From contig NC_092879.1 in NCBI RefSeq assembly GCF_028372415.1, positions 68,204,800 through 68,268,799 of the forward strand: a stretch of 64,000 nt of DNA. Reading direction: 5' to 3'. Shown here in pieces: positions 1 through 9,504 of the stretch (positions are counted from its first letter, which is position 1; the number at the start of each line of letters is the position of its first letter). This DNA comes from Notamacropus eugenii (taxonomy: Eukaryota; Chordata; Mammalia; Diprotodontia; Macropodidae). The notes under the pieces are model-generated. The model saw only the letters and a program-made list of their open reading frames with translations, had not been told where the DNA came from and did not search any database. The translations under genes and the position numbers were made by a program.

Positions 1-869
1 TGTTTCTGGCTCCCTTCTGTTTCCCTGTTGAATTAAATGTATTTCTGCCCCCAAACATGTATAGTGTATGTATTCTCCTTTTCTTTAACAAGGACAGATG
101 AAAGTGAATGTCAAATGTCACCCACTCCCCAACTCCTTCCTCCTTGTTTATACAGTCTTCAACATGTGCATGCTAATTATATGCATTAATAATTATATGC
201 ACTTCTCTTCCTTTGTGGAAGGGGGTTTGCAGAAAAATGTCATTTTTACTTTTTTCTCATAAGTAAAATGAGAGGACTGGAATGGAAAGGACTTCAGACA
301 TAAGCTAGCTTTATACCTTTAGGCTACTATAAGTAACTCAAATCTAATTCAACTCAGGGTACTCTTAAGCAGTAACTTCTGTGTAGTACCTAAGGGATTG
401 TCAGAACTCTATTTTCTGTAAGTCTGCACTTGTCATATTGCCCCTTTATTTAAGAAACACTGGTTATGTTACCTGTTACCTAAGTGGTTGAGACCTGTAT
501 ATATTAATAGCATCATTGTGTTTCTCCCGCAAGTAAACTTTTGTCAAACTATGTATGGAATTGCTATCAACTTAGATCTTTCAAAGCAAATCAAACAAAG
601 TTTATAGGAGCCTAAATTTTCCCCTGTAGATTTCTTTATGTCTCCATCTCACCTTCTTTTAAGATAAGCAAAATATAAAATCACTCCCAAGCTCTCTGCC
701 TTATTTAACTCTATGACTCCTGATGACCGTAGGATTCTGAGGGAATACTTGAATCATCTCCCTCTATTAGAATGTAAAGACTTCATTCTTTTTTAAATCC
801 CTTTTGATTGCTCACTCATATTTTATGTTTCTTTTAACTCCAGTGTTTAGATTTCAAAATTTCTTTTAA
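1..869. other. Intergenic AT-rich DNA, no gene seen
   Basis: I see no exon, RNA gene or well-defined repeat in this stretch. It lies beyond the 3' (truncated) side of the L1 ORF1 remnant that follows and may contain further L1-derived sequence too decayed to recognise. Confidence 0.4.
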
Positions 870-2150
870 TACTGTTCTTTTAAAAAAATTAGGAGAGTTT
901 AGAAGTTTTATATTTCATTAAAGATCTATTTTACCCCCTATATGATTATTCTCAATTTTTCTAGGTGTGTTATTCTTGGTGTTAAGCTTATATCTTTTGC
1001 TTTTTGGAATATTATATTTAAACTCTCTACTCCTTCATAGTAATAGCTGTTAAATCATTTGTGATCCTGATGGTGGTTCCTCAGTTCTTGAATTCTGTTT
1101 TCCTGACTACTTGAAGAGTTTTTCTTTGAGCTGAAACCTTGGGATTTTGACTGTGATGTTTCTGGGAATTTTCATTTTGGAGTTTCTTTCCAATGATGAC
1201 TCAGTTTTCACTTTGCCCTCTGGTTCTAAGAGTTCTGGGCAGTTTTCTTTTATTATTTTTTGAAATATGGTATCTATGTGTTTTTTTTTTAGTTGTGGCT
1301 TTTAGTTCAGTGACCCATTAATTATTTCCCTTTGATTTTTTCCCAAGTCAGCTGTTGTGACAAGAAATAACTTTACATTTCTGTCTTTGATTTTTCAGTC
1401 TTTTGACTTTGTTTTAATATTTCTTGTTGCCTCTTGGCTTCTATTGGTTGTATTCCAATTTTCAAGGAGAATTTTGCTTGGGTAAATTTTTGTACCTAAG
1501 GTATTTTTTTTCTACTTGTGCTAAGCCATTAATTCTCTTTCCAAGGATTTCTCCTGTAGCTCTCGTTTATAATCATTTTTTTTACTTAATTGCTTTCATT
1601 TTATTGCAAAATCTTTTTAAAAAGTCATTTCACTTATTCCAGGAATTCTAGTTGAATTTGTGCCCAAGCTTTTCTTTTCTTTGAGGCTTTTCTTGTAGAT
1701 GTTTTAGACTCATTGTCTTCTTCTAGGTTTGTGCCTTGGGCACCACTATTACCACAATAGTTCTTTATGGCGAGATTTTTTTGTTTTTCCAGTCTTCCTG
1801 CCTTACTTCCTGAATTATTACTTTGTATTATGGCCATGCTCTGAGCCCAACTAGAGAAAATTTCTGAACCTTGTTTGGTCCTATTTTGTATTCCCTGGGG
1901 TTCTCCTGCTGTTTTTTCTGTTAATGTGGACTATGTGATGCCTTCATGTCCATGTTCTGTCCCCATTGCCTACAGACTTCTATCTCTCTACACTGACCTG
2001 GATTAGAACAATTACTCACTGTGACTTTTTTCCTTAGATGTCCTAATCTTGACTTGGTCTGCTGCTCTTTCTAGATATTTTTGGAGTTATTGGGAGGGAG
2101 GACTGGTGGGTACTGCTTCCTCTTCCACCATCCTTGCTTGTTTCCAGCCT
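870..2150 (-). mobile_element. L1 LINE fragment, 5' end and ORF1 (decayed)
   Basis: Read on the minus strand, this is the 5' part of an L1 retrotransposon. The ORF1 start lies near 1837. The clearest match is the ORF1p C-terminal domain near 1025-1270: a segment resembling KENCPELLEPEG is followed by PRNITVKI and then GTTIRITNDLT, the hallmark of the L1 ORF1p C-terminus (usually GKTIRITQDLS). ORF1p is the RNA-binding trimer of the L1 RNP. The T-rich plus strand corresponds to an A-rich coiled-coil coding strand. A GC-richer block near 2090-2150 looks like the 5' UTR start. The frame is broken by stops and shifts, and no ORF2 follows, so the copy is 3'-deleted and inactive. Confidence 0.72.
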
Positions 2151-2394
2151 GTGTGATTTAATAATGATTGTTCTTTTCTTGTCTATGAATTGAGACTTAA
2201 TATCTCTCTGTGCCACTTTCCTCTCAAAAGTCAGCTATCTTATGACCAACTGGCCCTGAGTGAGAGATGTCTTGGATGGTTATCAATGTGAGGAGACAAG
2301 GAGAAGAAGAAGAAAGGAAGACTGAGATTCTTCCCCCTAAGCTGTATGGTTGGCATGAAAGTGTCTTGAACCTGAGGAGAGATTCTGAGATTCT

Positions 2395-3118
2395 TCTGAA
2401 TCTCTCCTTCTCCCTCTCTTCCCCCTTCCTCCCCAAATTGGCATGTAATCTTATATGAGCTCAACACATACGTTCCTATTAAACAATATTTTCATATTAG
2501 TCATGATGTATAGAAGAATTAAAACAAATGGGAGAAACCATGAAAAAAACAAAACAAAACATAACAAAAGAGAAAATAATCTGCTTCATTCTGCATTTCA
2601 ACTCTCTAGTTCCTTCTCTGGATGTGGATGACATTTTGCATCATGAGTCCTTTGGGAATGTTTTAGGTCCTTGCATTTCTGTGAAGGTCTAAATCTATCA
2701 AAAACAGTCCTTACACTGTGGCTGTTGCTGTGTATAGTGTTCTCCTGGTTCTGTTCACTTCACTCAGCATCAGTTCATGTAAGTCTTTCCAGGTTTTTCT
2801 GAAGTCCGCCTATTTGTTATTTCTTATAGCACAATAGTATTCCATTACATTCATATACCACAACTTGTTCAGCCATTCCCCGATTGGTGGGCATTTCCTC
2901 ACTTTCCAGTTCTTGATCACCAAAAAGAAAGCTGCTATAAATATTTTTGTGCATGTGGGTCCTTTCCCCATTTTTATGATCTTTTTCGGATACAGTCCTA
3001 GAAGCCATATTGCTGGGTCAAAGGGTATGCATATTTTTATAGCCCTTTGCATATAGTTCCAAATTGCTCTCCAGAATGGTTGGATCAGCTCACAGCTCCA
3101 GCAACGACGCTATTCACT
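2395..3118 (-). mobile_element. L1 LINE fragment, ORF2 C-terminus and 3' UTR
   Basis: On the minus strand this reads as the end of L1 ORF2 (reverse transcriptase/endonuclease protein). Segments resembling GKGPTCTKIFIAA and LWYMNVMEYYCAIRNNK correspond to the ORF2p C-terminus, followed by a 3' UTR that recurs at 43636-44580. It is 5'-truncated at about 3118, typical of incomplete target-primed reverse transcription. It lies upstream, on the same strand, of the L1 ORF1 remnant at 870-2150. The two cannot be one element, because the 3' end of this copy precedes the 5' end of the other. Confidence 0.88.
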
Positions 3119-3235
3119 ACATCTTGCTGTTTTCTAGAAGGACTTAACTTTGCCTTCCAAAAGAGAAGATCCACTTTCAGTCTTGACTAAAGGGCCACAG
3201 ATCGCGGAGTATTGAGGGAAGCCACTTTTTCACTT

Positions 3236-3440
3236 GTTAAGAAACAGAACTGCATGGCATAGAGGAGAGAGTAGTTTTGGAGTCAGATCTTCGGCATTCA
3301 GATTCAAATCCTGAGTCTGGCACTCAGGAGCTTTTTTGGTCTTAGTTAAGTTACTTACCTTTCCAGCCTCAGTTTCCTGTTCTTTAAAATGAGAAAGGTA
3401 GAACTAAAGGTTCCTGCCAGCTCTAAATCCTAAGAATGTA
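3236..3440 (+). mobile_element. MIR/CORE-type SINE
   Basis: The tRNA-like head, the GAGTCTGGCACTC...TTACTTACC core and the CTCAGTTTCC...AAAATGAGAAAGG segment follow the MIR/THER1 consensus in forward orientation. It is diverged and non-coding. Confidence 0.75.
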
Positions 3441-3884
3441 AATAACAGATGCGGTCAAAGAGGAGGAACCAAGACTTTGTGACTAAAAACAGAATCTCTC
3501 TCCTTCCTTTTTTCTGCTTTGCTTATTAGTACCTGCTTTGCTTCTCTTACTGCCAACTCTTGAGTTAAGAGAGAAACTGATCTGATGTTCTCTCACCCTC
3601 ACCTTTATATCAGAGGTCTTCTCTTTCCAGTGAACAATATGTGATGCTACCTAGTGCCTTCTCTTAGAGGGAAGTGTTAGTTAGGGGAGGGGCAATGAGA
3701 CAAAGAGCTAGAATAGCAGATTTATGGCAGGAATACTCAGTTTTCCTTGCCAGACAAAACACTGGGTGAAGGGAAGTAAAACCTGTTAGGCCTTTAGTGG
3801 CAGAAGTAAACTCTTGTATTGGAGTTATAGCTTATATCCACCCCACTCTCCCTGTTATCAGTTTGCATGTTAACATGTCATATC

Positions 3885-4005
3885 CTGAGAGGAGAATGTA
3901 AGCCTCTTGAGGGCAGGGAGTGTGTTTCTTTATTTTTCTTATTATCTTCACTCTGGGCACAGTACTTGACACTTGGTATAGATACTTGGTAAAGGTTAGT
4001 TGTCA
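3885..4005 (+). mobile_element. L2 LINE 3' end
   Basis: The sequence AATGTAAGCCTCTTGAGGGCAGGGA, a T-rich run, and then a ...GGGCACAGTACTTGACA... motif with a degenerate terminal segment match the 3' end of L2 in forward orientation. It is a short fragment only. Confidence 0.65.
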
Positions 4006-4064
4006 GGTTGGGGACTCAGAGAAGGGGTTATTCCTCAGCTTCTGTTTTCCTGGACACTATCCTA

Positions 4065-4262
4065 AGATCAAAGGATTATAGGACCAGAGATGAAAAGCTA
4101 TATCAGAAGTCATCTAGTTCGGTGCCCTCATTCTGCAGATGAAGAAACTGAGGCCCAAACAGTTAAGTGATTGTATGCTAATGTTACAAATGTTACACAG
4201 CTAGTAAGTGGGAAAAAAACCTGTGTTGTAATGCAGATTATCTGACTTTTCTTTCCACTGTA
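4065..4262 (-). mobile_element. MIR/CORE-type SINE
   Basis: The segments GCAGATGAAGAAACTGAGGC and CACAGCTAGTAAGTGGG are the reverse complement of the MIR core (CCACTTACTAGCTGTG...CTCAGTTTC). Confidence 0.75.
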
Positions 4263-4479
4263 CTACTGAGAGACTTTGCTCAGGTAATACTGGGCCATGA
4301 TGAGAATGTACTTTCTTCTCCTCCCCAGGGTCCCTTTTACTCCTGATCTCTTCCAGGTCACTACCTAGGCCCACTTATCTCTTCTCTCAGTCCTCCAGGT
4401 ATTTTGCTTACAAGTAATATCAAATGAGATGATATATGTCATAATGCTATTGTGTTGTTGTTACTGTTGCTGGTAGTAG

Positions 4480-4780
4480 TGCAGTGGATAAAGCACCAGT
4501 GCAGGAGTCAGGAGGACCTGAGTTCAAATCTCACCTTAGACACTTGACACTCATTAGCTGTATGACCTTGGGCAAGTCACTTAACCCCAATTGCCTCATC
4601 CTGGGTCATCTCCAGTCATCCTGATGAATATCTGGTCACTGGATTCAGATGACTCTGGAGGAGAAGTGAGGCTGGTGACCTGCACAGCCCTCCCTCACTC
4701 AAAACAAAGTCAAGTGCAAATCATATCATCATTTCTCTGATGGCATGGTCTGCTTTGGCAAGGAAGGAGGAACAGACACA
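4480..4780 (+). mobile_element. Marsupial tRNA-derived SINE with a distinct tail
   Basis: A tRNA-like head (GCAGTGGATAAAGCACC, then ACCTGAGTTCAAATCTC with the B-box-like GTTCAAATC) and a MIR-like core (TAGCTGTATGACCTTGGGCAAGTCACTTAACCC) are followed by a tail unlike MIR. The tail begins GGTCATCTCCAGTCATCCTGATGAATATC and ends near TGATGGCATGGTC. The same tail occurs alone at 27870-28215, so this looks like a recurrent marsupial SINE structure rather than a random junction. Confidence 0.7.
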
Positions 4781-4830
4781 CAATAGTAGTAGTAGTAGTA
4801 ATAATAGTGGTAGTGGTAGTGATAGTAAGT
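4781..4830. repeat. (TAG)n-type microsatellite
   Basis: TAG, TAA and GGTAGT units directly follow the SINE tail and probably arose from it. Confidence 0.9.
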
Positions 4831-4889
4831 GGTGCCTCTTGGTGGCTCTCCTGAGGGCTGTTCTCACATACCCAACTGACTTTTGGACA

Positions 4890-5520
4890 TCTAGAAATGA
4901 ATTCTCTTAGGTACACTATCACAACCTTGACAAACTCATTATCTTTCTCCCCAGGCACTTGCCATCTTTCCAACTTTCCTACTGTTATTTAGGGCATCAC
5001 CATTTCCCCATCCATTCAGTCCTTATCCTTAATCTTTGACTCCTCTCTAGGACCTCATCCCAAATATCCAGTCTGTTGTCAAATCTGATTGTTTCTAGCC
5101 TTTCAACATCTCCCCACTTCCAATTCCACCTCCTTAGCACTCACCCCCTCTCACCGGGCTGTTTCAGCAGCCTCCTGGTTGGTCTCCTTACCTTGTCTCT
5201 CGCCACTTCAATCTATCCTCTACTCAAGTGCCAAGGTGATTTTCCTAAAGTGTAAGCTGAGAGCATGTTACCCGTGCTCTCAATGAGCTACAGTGGTTCC
5301 TTATGATCTCAGGAAGCAAATACAAACTCTATTTGCTATTTAAAGTTCTTTCTAAGCTTCCCCCTTCCTACTTTTCTAACCTTCTCACACTTTGCTCCCT
5401 TCTATGTACGGTACAGTTTGGTACAATACATTGGGGATGGCTGGGGACTGGTTTTGGTCATCTTTTTTATCCCCAGTGCCTGGTACATAGTAAGCACTTA
5501 ATAAATGTTTGTTGATTAAG
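4890..5520 (+). mobile_element. L2 LINE, ORF C-terminal region and 3' end
   Basis: In forward orientation this matches the last part of the L2 ORF and its 3' UTR. It begins near an ACTCATTATCTTTCTCCCC motif and includes TGATTTTCCTAAAGTG and TACAGTGGTTCCTTATGATCTC. It ends with CCCCAGTGCCTGGTACATAG and AATAAATGTTTGTTGA. This is one of the longer L2 pieces in the window; its frame is broken. Confidence 0.82.
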
Positions 5521-5884
5521 ACTGGTTTTTTTTCTGTTTCTGTTCCTTCTTCCTACCAATAAAAAAGAAAGTGCAAGTGTGATGGAGACATGAGAATCTT
5601 ATATGAGCTCTATGCTTTTTTCTCCCTGGCCCTCCCCAACTCATTATTTTTCTACTTTGTCTTCATAGCTACATTCTCTTAAAGCAAGAAAGCTAGAGAA
5701 AACATGTCCAGAATCACCCTTTGAAACATAATTGTATATGCTATTATTTTCTTTTGGTAATAACTACTGGCTCACCCAACAAGTTCTTATTCCCCTCTAT
5801 TATTAAGCACCCACGACTAGCCAGCATTGTGCTTTTTAACAGATGTGCTCCATTCCTTAAAAGCCTGTATTTAGAACTGATGAA
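5521..5884. other. No gene or clear repeat
   Basis: AT-rich intergenic sequence with no recognised motif. Confidence 0.4.
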
Positions 5885-6062
5885 CATTGGCCTAATAGAG
5901 CATGGACTCCTAGGAAGAGGAGACCTGAGCCCTAGTTCAGGCTCCACCACTCTATGTAAGCTCAAGGAAATCTCTTAACCTCCCTGGTCCTGTTTCATTA
6001 TCTGTAAAAAAGAGAGGGTTGATCTAGACATCCTCTTTCTATAATCCTGTCATCTCTAAAAG
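5885..6062 (+). mobile_element. MIR/CORE-type SINE
   Basis: A forward head with GACCTGAGCCCTAGTTCAGGC, a core-like TCTCTTAACCTCC, CATTATCTGTAAAA and a 3' part GATCTAGACATCC...ATAATCC identify a diverged MIR/THER1 copy. Confidence 0.7.
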
Positions 6063-6159
6063 AAAACAAATAAAAACCTACCCTCTGTACTTCAGCTTAA
6101 AAAAAAGAATAATATTTGTATGGCTGAGAAAATTAAATAAGATAAAAGTACTTTAAAAT

Positions 6160-6862
6160 AATGACTAGGATGGTGAGGGAACTCATAACCATGCCACAAG
6201 GGAGATAAATTGACAGAATTGGGAATATTTACCTTTAGAAGAGAAAACTTTTAGGGAGGACACAAGAACAATCTTCAAGCATTTGCCATCACATGATATA
6301 GAAAAGTGGCCAGATCTGTTCTAGGTGGCATGGGTTACTTGGCTTAGCATTAATCAAAAAATCATTTATAAGTTCCTACTATATGCCAGGTACTGTGTGA
6401 AGCACTGGAAGATCTGAGTTCAAATTCTGCCTCAGATACTTACTATCTATGTGACCCTAGACAAGTCATTTAGCCTCCATCTGCCTCAGTTTGCTCAACT
6501 GTCAAATGGGAATAACAATTGTAGCTATCTCCCGGGGATACTATGAAGTAAACCATCTGGAGCATAGTAGGTGGTTAATAGATACTTTTTTCCTTCCTTC
6601 CTTTTTGCTTTAGAGGGTTGAACTAGGAGTAATAAGAAGTTAAAGAGCAACAGTTCTCTGCTCAGTGTGAGGAGAAACCTAACAATTCCATCTCTCCAAA
6701 AGTGGAGTAGGCTGATTCAGGAGTTGTTACTATGTGTTCTATCACTGGACATCTTCAGGTGTAAGTTGTCTGATCACCCTAATGGGATGTGCACCAGATC
6801 AGGTCCAGATTGGACTCAGTAACCTGGAATATCCCTTTGAAATCTGAACTTCTATGACTATT
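6160..6862 (+). mobile_element. CR1/L3 LINE 3' part, split by a younger insertion
   Basis: Two blocks match the 3' end of mammalian CR1/L3 in forward orientation. The left block (about 6160-6345) reads GGATGGTGAGGG...ACCATGCCA, then GAATATTTACC...AGAAGAGAAAAC and CTTCAAGCATTTG. The right block (about 6645-6862) reads AGTGTGAGGAGAAACC...CCAAAAGTGGAGTAGGCTG, then ACATCTTCAGG and GAACTTCTATGACTA. The gap holds an L2 scrap and a SINE. The coding frame is lost. Confidence 0.68.
6395..6600 (+). mobile_element. MIR/CORE-type SINE inside the CR1/L3 element
   Basis: GATCTGAGTTCAAATTCTGCC, CTATGTGACCCTAGACAAG and CTGCCTCAGTTTGCTC define a forward MIR-like SINE. Immediately before it (about 6346-6402) is a scrap resembling reversed L2 (CTACTATATGCCAGGTACTG). 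The SINE/L2 block interrupts the CR1 copy and is therefore younger than it. Confidence 0.7.
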
Positions 6863-7539
6863 TGGAATCTCTCATTATTATTTTAAAACTTTATTGATAT
6901 CTGTCAGTGCATAAAAATATTAACTCCAGGGGATGGATACAGTAGCACAATGGGCTCTGAAGGCAAGATGGGTCTCATTCTCCAGTGTGGTCCTGAGGAA
7001 ATAGCTGAGGATTCAGAGGCAAAAGGCTTGGACTGGAGGCCCCTGTCTGACATGCCTCCTCTGGGCTTACTTGTTCCAACGTCCTGCTCTCATCTGATAT
7101 TCCAGGGTTGATTCTACTTTGACCTGCCTCTTTTTGGAAGTAGGAGACTGGTGATTCTTAGAGTGATTTCTCCGTTTGGGCACTGCCTAGTGGGAAAAAA
7201 GGGAAGGAAGCTATTTGAACCTGGAAGGCAGGGTGGTGTGGTGTGGGAACTGACTGTCACTTGTATGGTGAAAAAAAAAAACAGAAGGAAAGACAGCTGA
7301 ATAGAGAGTAAAGCAGGTCCGTTTGATGCAAGCAGGGAGTCCATCTTACGGAGGAAGGCAGTGAGTCTGAGAGCTTTTTGCCTAAGGCACCCGATAACTT
7401 ATGGGTGGCACCTGCATGCCAGACTTAGAGATTCCATTTCCCAGTCCCCTGCTTTCCAAGAGTCAGAGGAAGTACTGCTTGCCAGTTCTTTGTCTAAGCG
7501 CTGGGCATCTTTGGTTATGGGGCAGGAGAGTTATTCTCT
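6863..7539. other. Upstream flank of AFF2, nothing identified
   Basis: No repeat family or exon recognised. Contains a short poly-A tract near 7270. Lies about 1.4-2 kb upstream of the AFF2 start codon. Confidence 0.4.
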
Positions 7540-7920
7540 TAGCTCCTTATCATCTCCCGGATCAAATACGAACTTCTGTTGGGCCTTCCTCATGAATCTA
7601 CTTCAATCTTCCTTTCCAGCCTTATTACGCCTCTTGCCTCTATGCCAGCTGGTCTCTCACTTTTGGTCCCCCACACAGCTTCGTTTCCTGTCGGTCTGCC
7701 TCTCCCCTGACTATCCCTCTTTTTCACATGGTCTTCTGTCCTCTTCTTAGCCCCCTGGAACCCCTCGCCTTCTTCAAACCTCAGCTCTGGAGCCATTTTC
7801 TGTAGGAAGCCTTGTGTGATCTCTTCCCCACTACCCTGTTTGGCCTGGTCTCCCTTCGCTAAACTGAAATCTCTTCTAGGGCCAGCACCGTTTTGATGTA
7901 CTCCTCTGTTTGTATCTGCG
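7540..7920 (+). mobile_element. L2 LINE fragment abutting the AFF2 CpG island
   Basis: CCCGGATCAAATACGAACTTC, a TTTCCAGCCTTATTACGCCTCTTG segment, CCTCAGCTCTGGAGCC...GGAAGCCTTGTGTGATC and AGGGCCAGCACCG follow L2 3' sequence in forward orientation. It ends just before CpG density rises at 7930. Open frames in this block are L2-derived or chance. Confidence 0.65.
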
Positions 7921-8433
7921 ACAGAGTCTGAACATTGCCGGCCACACGGTCGCTAGTTGACCTTGCGCGCCCGAACAGCGCATGCAGGCTGCCAAGCTCT
8001 CCTCGAACTTTGTGCGGGCCGCCTGGGGGCTGGGGCGTGACTTGTGCTCCCTCAGAGCCCCCTTTCCCCGGGCTTTTGGAAGCATCCCCTTGGCTTGTCT
8101 GCAGCCTAGAGAATTGCGATCGCTGCTATCAGGGACAGTTTACATGTTCTTCCCCTGTTCTTCCCATCAGAATAGCTCTGGACCTCGGGGGGCTGGAGGG
8201 GAGAGCCAGGTGACCAACAGCTGGGGTTCAGCAGACCCCGTGCCCTACTCCCCATGTGCCCTACTCCCAATCGCACCTCCTCCTCCTCCCCCAGACAGCT
8301 GATTTTGACAGCGGTGGAGCCAGAGGCCCTGTCAGGACCGGGTAGGAGTTGGGGGCCCCTGGGCAGATCTAGGGGATGATCATGTGTGGGCTCCATGGAG
8401 CAGCTTCTGGCTGAACAGGCTCCAGCACCCTCC

Positions 8434-8490
8434 GTGTGTGTGTGTGCGCGCGCGCGCGCGCCGCGCGTGTGTCTGCGTGAGTGTGTGTAT
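8434..8490. repeat. (TG)n(CG)n alternating purine-pyrimidine tract
   Basis: GTGTGTGTG runs into CGCGCGCGCG and back into GTGTG. Alternating pyrimidine-purine steps of this kind favour left-handed Z-DNA. It lies about 100 bp upstream of the triplet tract. Confidence 0.9.
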
Positions 8491-8493
8491 GTG

Positions 8494-8565
8494 ATGCTGC
8501 CGCCGGTGCTGCCGCCGCTCCTGCCTCTTTCTCGCAGGCAGTCAGTCAGTCAGCCGGCCGGCTGA
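8494..8565 (+). other. Upstream open reading frame in the AFF2 leader
   Basis: ATGCTGCCGCCG starts a frame of 23 codons ending at TGA (8563-8565). It is Leu/Pro-rich and resembles no known peptide. I see no other ATG between it and the AFF2 start at 8913, so if transcription begins upstream of 8494 this would be the last upstream ATG before the main start, and it ends before the triplet tract. Its use depends on the unknown transcription start. Confidence 0.35.
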
Positions 8566-8587
8566 GCTTGCGGCTGAGGCGGCCACA

Positions 8588-8605
8588 GCCGCCGCCGCCG
8601 CCGCC

Positions 8606-8638
<33 letters not shown>

Positions 8639-8674
8639 GCGGAGGCGGCAGCAGCAGCACTAGCAGCAGCCTGA
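8588..8674 (+). repeat. (GCC)6(GCA)9 triplet tract in the AFF2 5' leader
   Basis: Six GCC units (8588-8605) are followed directly by nine GCA units (8606-8632), one GAA interruption, and then a looser GCA/GCG/GAG series to about 8674. It sits about 325 bp upstream of the AFF2 ATG. The human AFF2 leader has a GCC (CCG) repeat whose expansion underlies the FRAXE fragile site. Here the GCC run is short and is joined to a longer CAG-type run, a different composition from the human tract as I recall it. Confidence 0.9.
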
Positions 8675-8912
8675 GCTGGACCTAGCATTGTGGTGCTGGG
8701 AGTGAGAGCCCGAGCCAGGCAGCGAGAGGGGGCAAGAGCGGAGCCCCGGGCGCCTCGCGCCACTCCGGAGGCTGGCGAGGGGGCAGCCTGGCAGGCAGAC
8801 GGAGACTTCCTCACACTGCGGCTAGCACGCCGGGCAGGCGAGTCACCTTACCGTTGCCGCCGCTCGTCTAGGCTGGCCGCTCACTGGGAGCCGGGGGCAG
8901 CAGCCCGCCGCT

Positions 8913-8959
8913 ATGGATCTGTTCGACTTTTTCAGGGACTGGGACTTGGAGCAGCAGTG
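8913..8959 (+). CDS. AFF2: AFF2 (FMR2) coding exon 1, partial
   Basis: The exon encodes MDLFDFFRDWDLEQQ plus the first two bases (TG) of codon 16, matching the start of mammalian AFF2 (human continues with Cys at residue 16). AFF3 begins differently (MDSFDLALLQEWDLE) and AFF1 and AFF4 lack this motif, so the assignment within the family is firm. The ATG has G at -3 and G at +4. A donor GTAGGT begins at 8960, and unspliced reading would stop at once (TGG TAG), confirming the exon end. AFF2 is a nuclear member of the AF4/FMR2 family. Such proteins scaffold P-TEFb-containing elongation complexes, and AFF2 is also reported to bind RNA and affect splicing. Its loss in humans causes FRAXE-linked intellectual disability. 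The rest of the protein lies on exons beyond this window. Confidence 0.93.
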
Positions 8960-8965
8960 GTAGGT
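8960..8965 (+). other. AFF2: Splice donor of AFF2 exon 1
   Basis: GTAGGT follows ...CAGCAGTG. Phase 2 (two bases of the codon before the intron) agrees with a TG|C cysteine codon across the junction. Confidence 0.85.
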
Positions 8966-9447
8966 TGGGGGTTTTGTGTTCGTTCTTCGTTTGCCAGTCT
9001 TTCGGCTAATCCTTTCCCTCTTTTCGGGGCTTCTTTGTTAAAGGGGTGAAGAGATGAGGGTTGAGTGAGGGGGGAAGCCCCCAAGTGTTTCCTACTTGCC
9101 TTAAGCCACCTTAGATTGGGGGAGAATAGGAAGAGGAGGGTTACGGGGGCAGATTGCGTGGTTTTTTTTTTTCAAGTTAGGAGAGTTGTATTAGAAAATG
9201 CAATTTTATGATGCTTAGGGGTGTTGAGCCATCTCTCCTCCCCCCTGCCCCTTTTCGGGTTTTGTTCCTCATCGGTTCTGCATGCCTTCATCTGGCAGAG
9301 ACACCTAGTGCTTCCTTCAATAGATGGCTTAACTTTAAGGGTGCTTACGTATCTTGGTAGATTTCTTTTTAAAGGGATTTAAAAGAGGCAGGCATGTACC
9401 TTCCTCCCCGCTCCCCCTCCTCTCATACATGAGCAAGCAGTCAATGA

Positions 9448-9504
9448 GAGACAGACAGACAAACACACAGACAGACAGACACGCACACACACACACACAC
9501 ACAC
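9448..9504. repeat. (ACAG)n(CA)n microsatellite
   Basis: AGACAGACAGAC units grade into a (CA)n run about 500 bp into intron 1. Confidence 0.95.

Larger units (their letters stand above)
7930..9010 (+). promoter_or_regulatory. CpG-rich promoter region and 5' leader of AFF2
   Basis: CpG dinucleotides, rare elsewhere in the window, cluster at 7935-8040 and especially 8440-8960, around the AFF2 first coding exon. No TATA box stands at a sensible distance from the ATG, as expected of a CpG-island promoter. The block contains a TG/CG dinucleotide tract, a GCC/GCA triplet tract and a 23-codon upstream reading frame. The transcription start cannot be fixed from sequence. In humans the equivalent CpG island becomes methylated and AFF2 silenced when the leader triplet expands. 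Confidence 0.75.
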